Assembly: GCA_024364735.1 (NCBI GenBank)
Contig: JAGFNQ010002298.1
Span: 461,082 to 525,081, forward strand
Source of the DNA: Boesenbergia rotunda
Taxonomy: Eukaryota; Streptophyta; Magnoliopsida; Zingiberales; Zingiberaceae
Length of the DNA stretch: 64,000 nt
Direction of reading: 5' to 3'
Below, piece by piece: positions 35,551-46,897 of this stretch. The notes below the pieces were generated by a model. That model saw only the letters and a program-made list of their open reading frames with translations, was not told where the DNA came from and made no database searches. The translations under genes were made by a program, and so were the position numbers. The first letter of the stretch is position 1, and each line of letters starts with the position of its first letter.

Positions 35551-37036
35551 AAATGTCATCTCACTACACACACATCAAGCCTTCTTCCTGCAGCTTCCAA
35601 GTAAGTTCCTCTATGCATACCTTACTTTCTTTTATAATTCTAGAATATGCAAGTATGAATGATACCTTATGATAGAGAGTACTATTAGGGTATGTAAATA
35701 TGAACGATACCTTACCTTACTGTATGATATTGAATACTTAGAGTTTGATATGCGGGTAGAAATAAAATGTCTAAGAAATAGCAAGACAAAAGACATAAGA
35801 AAGAGATTATGAAGTACAGAATAAAAAAAAGTTCTAGTGCTTAATAGAGAGAAGAAAATAAGTGTAAGAATGCACGAAATAAACTAGTATAATTAATAAC
35901 ATAAATGAGAAAAGGCTTATGAAAAAGATGAAAGAGTAATAATAGATTTTAGTGAAGATAAGCAAATTTAGAAATGGAAATAGATGTGAGAAGACAAAGT
36001 AGAGCATGTAGATATGATGTCCATTATATTATTAGATAATAAATTAACAGAAGTGAGTAGTATTTTTATGATAACATAAAAGCAATAGAGTAAGTGTAAT
36101 AGCAAAATTTAATAAGCAAGCTTAGCATAATGTTCTAAAAAGTACTTAGATACGAATGAGAATTTATTTAACGAGTATTTGTAAAACAATCTCAGTGACT
36201 TGAAACATTAAAATATTAGAAATGAAGATAAAGACTTAAGTAGATAGTGCAACATCATGCGAGTGGAAATAGTAGTATTAATATCCGTTTAGTTATATCA
36301 GGAAGTATGAGAAGTATAGGTTATAGAGTAATGAGATTAAATAGTAAGTAGTTGTTAAGAGAAGGCAAAGTGTGGATTGAAGATAGATGAGAAGTTTTGA
36401 GATATATGTATAGTAAAAAAGCATGGGAATGTATGGGAAGTGAATAGTAGAATTAAGAAGATGGAGTCAGAGAATGATAGATAAAGTTTGTGAGAACATG
36501 TAAGATAAATTTAGTAGATAATTTTGAACTTAGCAGATATTTTTAAGAGCTCCAGTGATGTAGGATTAAGGCTTTTAGATAGAGAGAAGTTGAAGTAGAT
36601 GTAGAAAAAAAAGTAATGAAAAGTAGAAGAGTCTCAATCAGAAGCTGTAACCAGTAGTTAATTTAGGTTTGGTTCAATTAATTTAAATTAGGCTCAAGTT
36701 TAGTTTAATGAGATTAGGTTAGTCCAATCGGTTTTGGTTCAAACCATTAGTTGGTTTAACCAAACCAGTTTGATCAAATAATCCGAACTAAACTAACTGA
36801 TTTGATCACTATGTTGAACCCTAACTTAAATAGGCTTAAGTAAAGCAACCACAGTAAGACATACAAATCGATCAGACCAGTAGCATAAGTAATTGTAACT
36901 ATTAAAGTAAAGGGAACTTATTGTTTTTGGGTGCTTCTTTCTGTGCATATATTTGTGAATTGAAAAAAAAAGAAAACTAATTTTGTTACTGATTTTTTGT
37001 CAGTTTTGTACTGACTATGTCGTTTTTCAATTCCAG
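35551..37036 (+). other. LARD B leader, possible intron 35601-37036
   Basis: No ORF is supported. CCAA/GTAAGT at 35597-35606 is donor-like, and TTTTTCAATTCCAG ends at 37036, one base before the ORF's ATG. The leader is about 0.37 kb longer than in LARD A, mainly by extra AT-rich sequence around 36230-36690, while both site-bearing ends are alike. Confidence 0.5.
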
Positions 37037-37750
37037 ATGTTGCATGAGATGTGCACCACGAATCGTTGCAATGAGCGATGTTGTGAGCTAATGGAGCAGA
37101 TAGAAGAAGTTGACTATAGTCCGATTCTTGGAATCCAAGGCAATATAGGAAAATTGGATCGACTATTTTGGAAACTCGAGCAGGAAGAGTTCCCAATCTT
37201 GGATGACTATAGAAATGGAGCATTGATTCATTCATTGCCAAAGCGTGCGAGAGAAATTGCACATCAGATATGGGGGCATCATGAATGACGTATCTCCTAT
37301 GTTGAGTTATGTAAGCAGCTATTTCGCCATGAGTTCCCAAAGGATCTAGAAGATTCTGAGGAGGAAGATCCCGAAATGTTCGAGGAAGATCCGGAAATGT
37401 TTGAGGATGATCTTGAAATGCCTGAGGAAAATCCTGAAATAGATGAGGAAGATCCTGATGTTGTAATGATCGAGGAAGATCCTGAAATGTTCGAGGAAGA
37501 TCCAAAAATGTTCGAGGAAGATTCAAAAATGTTTGAGGAAGATCTTGAAATGCCTGAGGAAAATCCTGAAATAGTTGAGGAAGATCCTGATATTGTAATG
37601 ATAGAGAAAGATCCTGAAATATTAGAGGAAGATCCGATAGAATCTGTAGAAGATCCTGAGACTGGCCGATTAGAGATGAACGAGAGAGTGATAGCCACTG
37701 CCATAATATTTTTTATTATGGGAATGATGTCAACCTATCTAGTTCATTAA
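37037..37750 (+). pseudogene. LARD-encoded acidic-repeat protein with C-terminal membrane segment (copy B, one stop)
   Basis: Same protein as at 13072. It starts MLHEMCTTNRCNERC. A TGA at 37286-37288 interrupts the N-terminal domain where copy A has Cys. The frame then continues through the acidic EEDPEMF-type repeats and, unlike copy A, through the hydrophobic C-terminus (TAIIFFIMGMMSTYL) to a TAA at 37748-37750, 238 codons in all. The tail is long enough for one membrane helix. The acidic block has lost some 7-residue units relative to copy A. Function and family are unknown to me; an altered gag or a captured host gene are both possible. Confidence 0.75.
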
Positions 37751-38178
37751 ATTCTACTGTTTGTTGTATGAACTTATTAGGCCTATTAAATAAAGTTGTG
37801 TTATGTGTTAACTGACTTGACAAATGATTAGTTCATTTAATGGGATGTATATAATATAATTGATCAATGTTAATTAGACTTGATTTCGTAAACCAAGTCT
37901 AACATAGAGTATAAGATATGTGTGGATAGAGATTTCGAGAAAGTGGGAAAAAAAAAGAGAAGAGATAAAAGATGATAAAGTAATGAGTAGAAAAATGACT
38001 AAGATTAGAAGATAACTGAGGGAGTAATTGGATAAATATTTTATGGCTGGAGAAGTAAGTGTTGCTGAGAATAGAGCATCAATAATGACAACAAAGAAAT
38101 GATCTGTGACATTAGTGGAAGATAACTGTGACATTAATTTTAAGTTCGAGGACGAACTTCCCAGAAGGTATGGAGGAT
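37751..38178 (+). other. LARD B 3' untranslated region and polypurine region
   Basis: Matches LARD A 13807-14236 and ends with TTCGAGGACGAAC...GGAGGAT. No gene is seen; the antisense Ser/Leu-rich ORF is not supported. Confidence 0.7.
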
Positions 38179-41100
38179 TGTAACACCCCACTAAAATTTC
38201 CTTTAATATTATCCCTAATATTGAGTATAATTGCTTGAATAATAGCCATATTGAGTATGATTCATGAATGATAGTTAGAGTTGTGGGAATTTTAGTGTAA
38301 CTGTTAATGGGCCTTATATGGGCTCTAAATGGTGGAAATTCCTAATGGGTCTTAAATAGCACTTCGTTAGTTATCCTAATGGGCCCCATGAGGGTAAAAG
38401 AAATAACACATCATGTAATGAGTCTTACTTTAGATGGACTTGCAAAAGAATATAAAAAAAATGATGAAATGAGGTAGGTGCCAAGGATCTAACCTTGGAC
38501 CTTAGAGATGTTGTAAGCCTTAAGAATACATATGTAACCAATTCACCTAGCAAGGGAGTGCTATTAGGAGGATAGAGGAAATTGTAGATAGGTGTAAGGG
38601 AGATGAAGAGCCACCATGGAGGATGAAGAGTTACCATGGAAGGTAAAGGGGTCACCATGGAAGGTGAAGAGGCATACCTTTTCATTTACTATAAGAAAAT
38701 GAGGGGGAAAATGCCACAAGGCATCTCCTCATCCTTCTCATTGCCAAAACCAAGGCTCTCTCTCCATCAAAAAAAAAATTCTCTCCAAGAAGATCTAGTG
38801 AAGGTTTTGTTCTTGTGAAGCAAAGGAAGAGCTAAGGAGCAAAAAGTTCTTTCTTTCTCCTTCTAGGTGATATATATTGTTTGGGAATCTTTAGCTCAAG
38901 GGTATGACTCCCCTCACCTGCAACATAATAGCTTATATATGTTTTTGTTCATGTTCTTGTATGTTCTAGCGATGTGTTGCTAAAATCGTGAAGTTTTTCC
39001 CTATGAGCAAATTTCGGCCAAGCATGGGTTTAGGGCCTAGGTTTGGGTTTGATGCTATCTAATGACTCCAATGTTTTCTTGATGTTAAGTTATAAGTTAT
39101 GATGAAAAAAAGATGGAGCAAAAGACCCTTAAAAGTTTCGGCCAAGGCTCCCATAAAGCCATAGACCTTTTGGTCATAAGAAGATGTTTGAGTTCTTTTT
39201 GACTAGCTAATGGTTTTACTTCCTTGTTAATGTTTTATTGAGTGTTTTATATATATTTATGCCATGTTTTCTCCTCTGTACATGTTCGGCCCATACCCTA
39301 AATAAGGGCTAAAAAAATGAGTTAAAGATGTTATGTTACTTGCTAATGTTTCCTAGTGTTAGAATATGTATTATATGCATGTTGTATGAATCAATTGCTC
39401 TTGCTTTTGTCATTTTCATGTTGATATGAACCTTAGAAGGTTCTGATCAGTACATTAAATTGGGTTTTAGGATGGGTTAAGGTCACTACCTCACTTGATG
39501 ATGTCTCTTTGTAATAGGAAATTCAATGTATGCATGTTGTATGAGTTGTGTGAGTTGTGTTGTGTTTTTATGCCATGATAACCCTATCTAGATGTTTTGA
39601 CCAGTAGAATATATGTTGAATTATGGTTGAATTAAAGGTATCTATGTTTCATTATGCAATGATAGGAATTAAGGTCACTACCTCAGTTGATGATGTCTCT
39701 TTGTAATAGGGCATTCAATGTATGCATGTTGTATGAGTTGTGTAATGTTATGTTGTGTTTTTATGCCATGATAACCCTATCTAGATGTTTTGACCAATAG
39801 AATATATGTTGAATTAGGGTTGAATTAAAGGTATCCATGTTTCATTATGCCATGATAGGGGTTAAGGTCAGTACCTCACTTGATGATGTCTCTTTGTAAT
39901 AAGACATTCAATGAATGTATGTTATATGAGTTGTGTGATGTTGTATTGTGTTTTTATGTCATGATAACCCTATCTAGATGTTTTGACCAGTAGAATATAT
40001 GTTGAATTAGAGTTGAATTAAAGGTATCCATGTTTCATTATGCTATGATAGGGGTTAAGGTCACTACCTCATTTGATGATGTCTCTTTGTAATAGGACAT
40101 TCATTGTATGCATGTTGTATGAGTTGTGTGATGTTGTGTTATGTTTTTATGCCATGATAACCCTATGTAGATGTTTTGACCAGTAGAATATATGTTGAAT
40201 TATGGTTGAATTAAAGGTATCCATGTTTCATTATGCCATGATAGGGGTTAAGGTCACTACCTCATTTAATGATGTCTCTTTATAGTAGGACATTCAATGT
40301 ATGCATGTTGTATGAGTTGTGTGATATTGTGTTATGTTTTTATGCCATGATAACCTATCTAAATGTTTTGACCAGTAGAGTATATGTTGGATTATGGTTG
40401 AATTAATGGTATCCATGTTTCATTATGCCATGATAGATGAAAAAAATGGAACAAGTTCCTTAGGTGTATTGTCTTTAGTTTTAAATTGAACATTATGTGT
40501 TTTATGAATCATGAATGATAAGTGAGCATGTTATGAATTTTCTTACCATGAAATTATGTTTTCTCCATGTCATGTTCATGCATGAAAGTTATGATGATAT
40601 TTATACTTTGAATGTATGTCATGACATGTATGACATTATGAATAAAAGAATATCTAAAGAGCAATTTCTAAGAAAAGAAATGATGAACGCTATGCTAAAG
40701 AGTAATTGCTGTGGAAAGAAAATGAATCATGTATGCTATTTTACTTTATGTATTGGCTTGTACCGGATCTTGAAAAAGGTCCAAGGGATGGGCTCCTAAG
40801 CAAGGCCCCGGTTCTGGACTACCGTAGTTGTTCCTAGGCTAAAAGTTGCCTAGTACCCTAGTAGGTCGGGATTAGCTACCTCGCACTCTACGAAGGGATG
40901 CTCGCAAATGATGAATGGGTACAAGCCAGGGATCCCAATGATGATGATATGTTAATGTTCAAGTATTATATTATATATATTTTTCAAAGAGCATCCTTAA
41001 TGTTTATGCACATGTTTATGTTTAATGATATTGCATATGCTATGCCTAATGTTTATGTACATGACTATGTTTTAAAGATTATGCGAATGTTAGGTGCTTT

Positions 41101-41735
41101 AAGTAGTTACTCATGCCATATGTCCTTAATAACGACACTCATATTCATGTTTTAAGTGTTTATGCTTACGTGCTTTAGATCAAGTATTTATTTATGTTAT
41201 ATGTTTATGTCAAATGATGTAGATTTCTACTTATATGTGATGTACGAATTTTGTGAGTAAGCAAGGAGCTTACTAAGCATTTTATGCTTATAGTCTACCT
41301 TCTTATGTTGTAGATCAAACTAAAGGTTTCTAAAGAAGGGGAAGCAGCAGGAGGGCATGTGTGTGTGTGGCAGTGACTTGGCAGAACGATCCTACTGTTG
41401 TCTTTACTCTTACTTATGGACTTATTTCTCATGGACTTAATGTTGCTACTTATAAACTGCATGTGTTAGTTCTTATGTTTATGCTTACTACTTGTTGGAG
41501 TTGAAGTTATTTATGATATACATACTTAATGTAGAACTATATACTCTCTTGTTAAATATGCTATGTTATGATTCATATGCTTAAAGTAGTTTAGTTAGAA
41601 AGAAATTTATCCAATTGCATATGTTCATGATTTAGTATTATTTCCGCTGCTATATTTACGCTTCATATGCAATAATGTACGAAAGAAAAAAAAAAGAAAA
41701 GTAACGCGTCGCTCACGTAAGGGGCGGGCGTTACA
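38179..41735 (+). repeat. LARD B 3' LTR
   Basis: 3557 bp, TGTAACACCCC...GGGCGTTACA. It is about 240 bp longer than the 5' LTR because the 192-bp array has five units. Confidence 0.93.
39474..40437 (+). repeat. 192-193-bp tandem array, five units, in the LARD B 3' LTR
   Basis: The TTAAGGTCA marker recurs at 39477, 39669, 39862, 40055 and 40248, periods 192, 193, 193, 193. Units end in CATTATGCCATGATAG and include CTATCTAGATGTTTTGACC. Confidence 0.95.
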
Positions 41736-41770
41736 CACCCCCCCCCTCTCTAACCATCCAAGCACCAACA
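41736..41770 (+). mobile_element. Right end of the GATCGGTC-family Sirevirus LTR
   Basis: CACCCCCCCCCTCTCTAACC...CACCAACA continues the LTR cut at 27427 and finishes it with CA at 41770. No primer site follows, so the LTR is a solo or 3' LTR. Confidence 0.75.
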
Positions 41771-42470
41771 CTTTTAGGCGCCCTAGTAGCAGTGTCTCGG
41801 GTAAGAATTCTTTCTGTTGCGCAGTCAAACTTTATCCTAGCTCAGGCGCTTGAGTGTCAATGTGGCTCCTCCACTCAACACTCGTCACGCAAGCTTGACC
41901 GTTGTGTCAGCTCAGCCACCCACTACCAGCTCCCAGGCGCCTGAGTCCCTTTCAGGCGCCCTAATCAAACTGGTACAACTTTTCAGCTACAACAAGGGTT
42001 AGTTCCATACAATAATATAATTAGAATTTAATGCAAGTATGGATTACAATCAGTGTTGTCTTGGTCCTGACTTTTAGGTTTTACTTGAAACCCTAGGTTG
42101 GACCGATGCCTACTGTTCCCTCTCGGGGAACGCATCCTCACCTACTCCTCTCATGAGAATTCACCTTTTGCCAACCGGCTCCTCCAGTTGGACTTTTGCT
42201 CGCCTCCGAGAACCCGAAATTTGACGACGCTCGACCTCGACCCGTCTCGACTCCTGTCCGCGATCCCCGCTCGGCAAAGTCTTCTGCTCAGTCCCCCGGA
42301 CCAAGACTTCGTGCTCGGCTTCACTCATCAAGACTTCGTTGCCCGATCCCCGATCAGGACTTCTTGCTCAACCCTGCAGGTCAAGATTTCTTACCTAGCT
42401 TACCTAGGACTTTCCTGTAAGCTTCACAAATTCATCAGTATACACAAACTAGCTTAACTTGAACCCTTTG
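41771..42470 (-). mobile_element. Fragment of a Sirevirus LTR (GGCGCC family), minus strand
   Basis: Reverse-complemented, the segment resembles the LTRs at 1687 and 58722: it shares GAGGAGTAGGTGAGGA, GGGAACAGTAGGC, AGTCAGGACCAAGACA and repeats of GAAGTCTTG/GAGCGAAG type. GGCGCC motifs lie near 41778, 41936 and 41956. Both ends are lost or unclear, and the ORFs read here have no family features. Confidence 0.7.
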
Positions 42471-42479
42471 CCACTTATT

Positions 42480-43062
42480 AAAACAAGATTCGATATGGTG
42501 CTTCCGGTACCAATAGAGATGAGGTTCACTACATCAACATCATATTTCCCAGATATTTTGATTTGATTACCACTTCTTTTAGATGCCCATTGATGATGGT
42601 TGAGTGTCATACTTTTAATAATGTCTTCAGCTTCATCAAGGACCTTGTTCCTCAGTGCTCCGCTAGATATAGAGTCCAAGGAATCCTTGGTTTGATAATT
42701 GATTTCATTATAGAATGTGTGAATGACCAACTATTTTTCTAATCCATGGTGGGGGCATAGTCTGAGCATCCCTTTGATTTGTTCTAAGCTTTATATAAAG
42801 ACTCGTTCTCATTTTGTCTGAAACAGGTAATAAGGTTCCTCATGTGAGTTGTTTTACTTGGTGGGAAATTTTTCCAAGAACACATGTTCACATTGCTCCC
42901 ATAAGTTCATGTTGTTTGGTGGCAAAGAACTTAACCAAGTCTTAGCTCTATCAAGTAAACCCAAATAAAAGAAGTTCACGGCTTCAGGAGGAACCCCATT
43001 CATCTTCATAGTGTTGCAAATCTAATAAAATATTTTTAAGTGTTGATTGAGATCTTCTGTCG
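42480..43062 (-). pseudogene. Athila/Tat-type Gypsy gag fragment with several stops
   Basis: Read right to left in one frame: VPPEAVNFFYLGLLDRAKTW, SLPPNNMNLWEQCEHVFLEK, then RLCPHHGLEK, FYNEINYQTKDSLDSISSGA and EAEDIIKSMTLNHHQWASKR. This order and these motifs are those of plant Athila/Tat retrotransposon gag proteins. At least four stops (including TAA after FPTK and TAG after HHGLEK) break it. No LTR of the same element is seen next to it. Confidence 0.82.
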
Positions 43063-43064
43063 GT

Positions 43065-43081
43065 CCCCCCCCCCCCCCCCC
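43065..43081 (+). repeat. Homopolymer run of 17 C
   Basis: A pure C tract directly after the gag pseudogene. Its length may be unreliable. Confidence 0.9.
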
Positions 43082-43158
43082 GGAACTGATTCTGCTATAT
43101 CACTGATATAATGGCTGGGTTGATCTCAAAATTGTTTGCTTCTATCTGGTGATGCTAG

Positions 43159-44668
43159 TGTTGGTGTAAGGCCTAAAAGTCAATCATGAGTTGATTGACT
43201 TAGGTCATAAAGTATTATATTTATTTTATGCTTGTGCTAGCTAAATAAATATAATAATGCCCTAGAACAGTAGGTTATAATCTACAACACATCAATTACT
43301 CTTAAATATTCTTAGTCAAGCATTAATATACAAAGACAATATTAATGCGTTAAGACTAGAATGTAAGTCAAATGATGACTTGATCTTACAAGTCATAGAT
43401 ATAAGATATCAAGTTGACATATATGTATATATTAGAGAATATGTACTGAATTGATCGGCCATGAGAAAGTTCCATAAATCGTTATATGAGTGTCATAAAC
43501 TTTCTCATAGTGACTATTAGTATGAATAGTCCTTATACCTGAAGTCACTACGATTCCCTACATAAGGAGTTGTATACTTTAGTATCATCAAACATCACCC
43601 ATAATAGAGTGGATTATTAAGTCGATCACTGGGTATGCAACAAATTATGCGAAGGATATGAGTGATGTAGATGAGATATATCACTTCCATATGACGGGAG
43701 TAATATCAGTGGGCCCCTTGATCGAGTAGGACTACTAAAATGCATGGTCATGCTCAAATAAGTCAATATGAGATATTGAGCTCATTTGGTTGAGTGAGTC
43801 TACTTGGAGATCAAGAAACACAAAGATTAAAAAAAGGATGACACGGTTTATGCCTTATTGATCAATCTAGATATCGAGGATAGAAGAACAAAGTCATACA
43901 AGATAATAAACACGGAATGGTTAGGTCGGATCTCGACATTCTTATCACTTGATAACAATGATGCATTACTAGATGTCGCTTACTTATGTACCCAAAAGTG
44001 GTTTAAATTTATTGCCAACAATACGAGAGTCTATTGGATCACACACAAAGAATAAGTTATTTCAGAGATACGTTGATTTTAGTTTGACTAAAATGGGATT
44101 GAGTCAAATCTGAGTTAGACTCATTTGAATTAGACTTAATAACTTAAAGAGAAAGACCAAAGGTTTTAACCGTTTGTATTCATTTGATGAATACAAAAGG
44201 TCTTAAGTGTATTCATTAACATTAATATAGATTAATGGACATTGATGCAAGGGAGACTATGAGGCAAGGACCTTTGGTATTTCTTGGATGAGTTTAAAAG
44301 AGTAGAGTCATTTTAGTGAATGACAATTGCTTCTTTCTCCCTTCTTATTCCTTGGCCAAAAATTACTTTCATCCTCCTATCCCTTTGTTGACTGAACCAC
44401 TCAAGTGGCTAGCACCACGAAAATAATTCTTCTCCAAGACCGAGTTCATGCAACGAATGAGACATGTTCGTATGGATATTACTAGAGACATGACCACTCT
44501 GATCGTGCGGAGATCAGTCAAACCAAGTTGCTATCGAGATTACACTAAGGGCACGTAACCAAGATAACTAATCTTATCAACGATGTATAATTACTTTCGC
44601 ATGGATCACTAGGAAGGGAATATTTTTCCACTGCGCAATTTAATTATTTTTCACAAAAGATCCCTATA
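43159..44668 (+). mobile_element. Decayed Copia 5' LTR, related to Copia element 1
   Basis: About 1510 bp from TGTTGGTGTAAGG to TCCCTATA, with the terminal CA changed to TA. It resembles the 1-475 LTR end and, reverse-complemented, the LTR at 23887-25813 (shared GAGAAAGT...GTTATATGAGTGTCAT and TATCAAGTTGACAT blocks). The primer site ATGGTATCAGAGTC (44669 onward) has a C-to-T change. No gag is found downstream. Confidence 0.8.
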
Positions 44669-45758
44669 ATGGTATCAGAGTCACTTATGAAAGATTGTAC
44701 ATCGTTTAGTATTCTTTTATATGTGATGTAGAAGTAGAACATGTGTTTATTATGAGTTGCATGATCGTATAAGTATTTTGTCGAGTATGCATCAATTTTT
44801 GTCGATCAAACTAAAGGATTGTAGTATCTTCATACATAATATGGACGTGTGCTATAGTCCGATTACATTCAATAAACTTTTCATAACCTATGATATTTAT
44901 GATAGTTGATGCAGTTGTGTCAATCTGTTAGTAACAGATTGTAAAAAAAATTTTACAAACTATTGTGAATAGAAGATTGTGTAATTTTATGCATCAATGA
45001 ATTTTGAAGGGTTAAGGTTCATCTTGATGGACTAAGGACAATGACTTATTTAATGAGTCCACAAAATAATTTTGCTTCAAAAGTGCTTCGTATCTTAGTT
45101 TAAAATGTGATAAGATTAATTGGTGCGTCATTTATAACTTATACTCCCGCATATAACGATGAGGATGTATTCCCGGATATAACTGAGTCAACTCGGATAA
45201 TAAAATTGTAAAACATGAAAGAGATTCGAATCCCATGAGATTCATTCCGTTGGAGAGTAAATTTCTCCTACCTAGGAGATGATATGGTACTGTGATATGT
45301 TATCTTTCCATAGACCTTGGAGTGGATAACACTGGGATGAGTATTTTATCTATGGCAACACACATATAACTATGAGGACGCATACAGTTCAAAATCATTG
45401 TAACATCTATTTGTAAGTCATGGACGAAGACAGTTCAAAATCATTGTAACATCTGTTTGTTAGTTATGCGACTACTTCTATACATACTGATTTTATGATC
45501 CCCAAATCGCACGTCATCATATTATTCACTAATTTCATCGTTTGGGAGAATACTCAAGAAATCATGTTGATCTAGAAAATTAACAACGCTATTCTAAAAG
45601 GATATTAATCATTATTGATTCATATATATCCAATCTTCATATATTTATCAATTAATTTATAATAATGAAATTTGAAAATCTAGAAATTGTATGTGACAAT
45701 TATCACAAAAGATGATTTTATTCTAACACATTATGCCATTCAATTTATATCATAGGGA
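44669..45758 (+). other. Leader remnant of the decayed Copia
   Basis: The first 100 bases match the leader at 500-560 (GATGTAGAAGTAG, ATTATGAGTTGCAT). The rest is AT-rich without coding sequence. A 45-bp direct duplication (CAGTTCAAAATCATTGTAAC) occurs near 45387 and 45431. Confidence 0.65.
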
Positions 45759-46466
45759 AAATTTGAGAAAACTCCCCAACATCAAAGTGGGCTTTGCATG
45801 CATTCCCCAATCAAAAATGTCTTTGCATGCACTCCCTGATGGGATTGACAAGACAGTTTTGTGTGTTATTTTTTTTATCAGTATAAAAGAGTAAAAATTC
45901 AGTATAAATCGTAAAGATTTGAGTATAAATTTTTAAGATTAAGTACTAATTTAAGAAATTTGAGTATTATTTGAAAAAATTTGAGTATACATTGTTTCAG
46001 TATATAGTAAAAATTTCAGTATACATTATCAAAATTTAAGTATGAATTGATTTAGATTGAGTATTATTTGAAAAAATTTGAGTATAAAATTTAAAAATTT
46101 GAGTATGTGAGGCTGCATCCACCACATCAAGATTTTCACATGAGGGATCGTCAAAATTTTATACTCAAATTTCTTAAATTAGTACTCAATTTCAAACAAT
46201 TTATACTCAAATCTTTATAATGTATACTGAGTTTTCACTCTTTTATACTCACGATATCAAGATTTTTACATGAGGGGTCACCGAAACTTTATACTCAAAT
46301 TTCTTAAATTAGTACTCAATCTCAAACAATTTATACTCAAATCTTTATAATATATACTGTGTTTATAGTTTTTTATACTCAATCTATTAGGGAGTCAATG
46401 CAAAGAATTTATTAAGTAGGGAGTGCATGCAAAGGCCAGTTTAGGATTGGAGAGTTTTCTCCAATT
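45759..46466. mobile_element. Foldback or MITE-like element, about 0.7 kb
   Basis: The left end (AATTTGAGAAAACTCCCCAA, then CTTTGCATGCACTCCC twice) is mirrored at the right end (GGGAGTGCATGCAAAG, then TTGGAGAGTTTTCTCCAATT). The interior is also partly inverted: GAGTATAAA/TTTATACTC units on the left face their complements on the right. No ORF is present. Exact ends and target duplication are unclear. Confidence 0.75.
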
Positions 46467-46897
46467 AACACAATAAATATTTATATTATTATTTAATGTT
46501 GAAAAATAATTTAAAATAGATAACTAACAAAATTAATATTTAGAAGTATATTTATTCGTGAATTTTAGTAGCGTAGGAAAAAAAAATTAGCATTCTATTT
46601 CTAATCGAGAGATTAGAATGATATATACAGGAATAAGTTAACTGATACTCTAAACATTGTTCAAAGTCTATGCCAAAAAGAAAAAAAAAAAAGAAAAGAA
46701 ATGATCATGCAATATCCAATAACAGTACAAAAATTCAAATTATTTTATCACGACGATATTCCAGTTATTACCCACACAATATTCGATACTTAAACTTGTT
46801 ATGCGAACATGATTAACATCTTAATCTCTAATTTCACACTAATTAATTACATATTAGTACTCTGAGTAACAATCCTTACTATACTAACTAAAAGTTA
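46467..46897. other. AT-rich intergenic sequence
   Basis: No ORF or repeat family is recognised. A poly-purine A-rich tract lies near 46675-46700. It is the downstream flank of the gene on the minus strand. Confidence 0.6.

Larger units (their letters stand above)
27428..41735 (+). mobile_element. LARD B: non-autonomous Gypsy-type LTR element with a nested Sirevirus element
   Basis: A relative of LARD A. It is flanked by perfect CACCC repeats at 27423-27427 and 41736-41740. The 5' LTR is 27428-27877 plus 32669-35534, the primer site is at 35538, the ORF at 37037-37750 and the 3' LTR at 38179-41735. The 5' LTR start reads TATAACACCCC, with TG changed to TA. Without the nested insertion the element would be about 9.5 kb. 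The insert target is the C-rich end of a Sirevirus LTR. Confidence 0.93.

Noticed and set aside
36918..37526. Minus-strand 202-residue ORF with DLPRTFQDLP repeats
   Set aside because: Again antisense to the acidic repeats of LARD B, and not open in LARD A.
33514..40437. Regular repeats considered as a CRISPR array
   Set aside because: Units of 192 bp are tandem without spacers, inside plant LTRs.
42098..42457. Plus-strand ORFs rich in Arg, Pro and Ser
   Set aside because: They run antisense through a Sirevirus LTR fragment and have no family motif.
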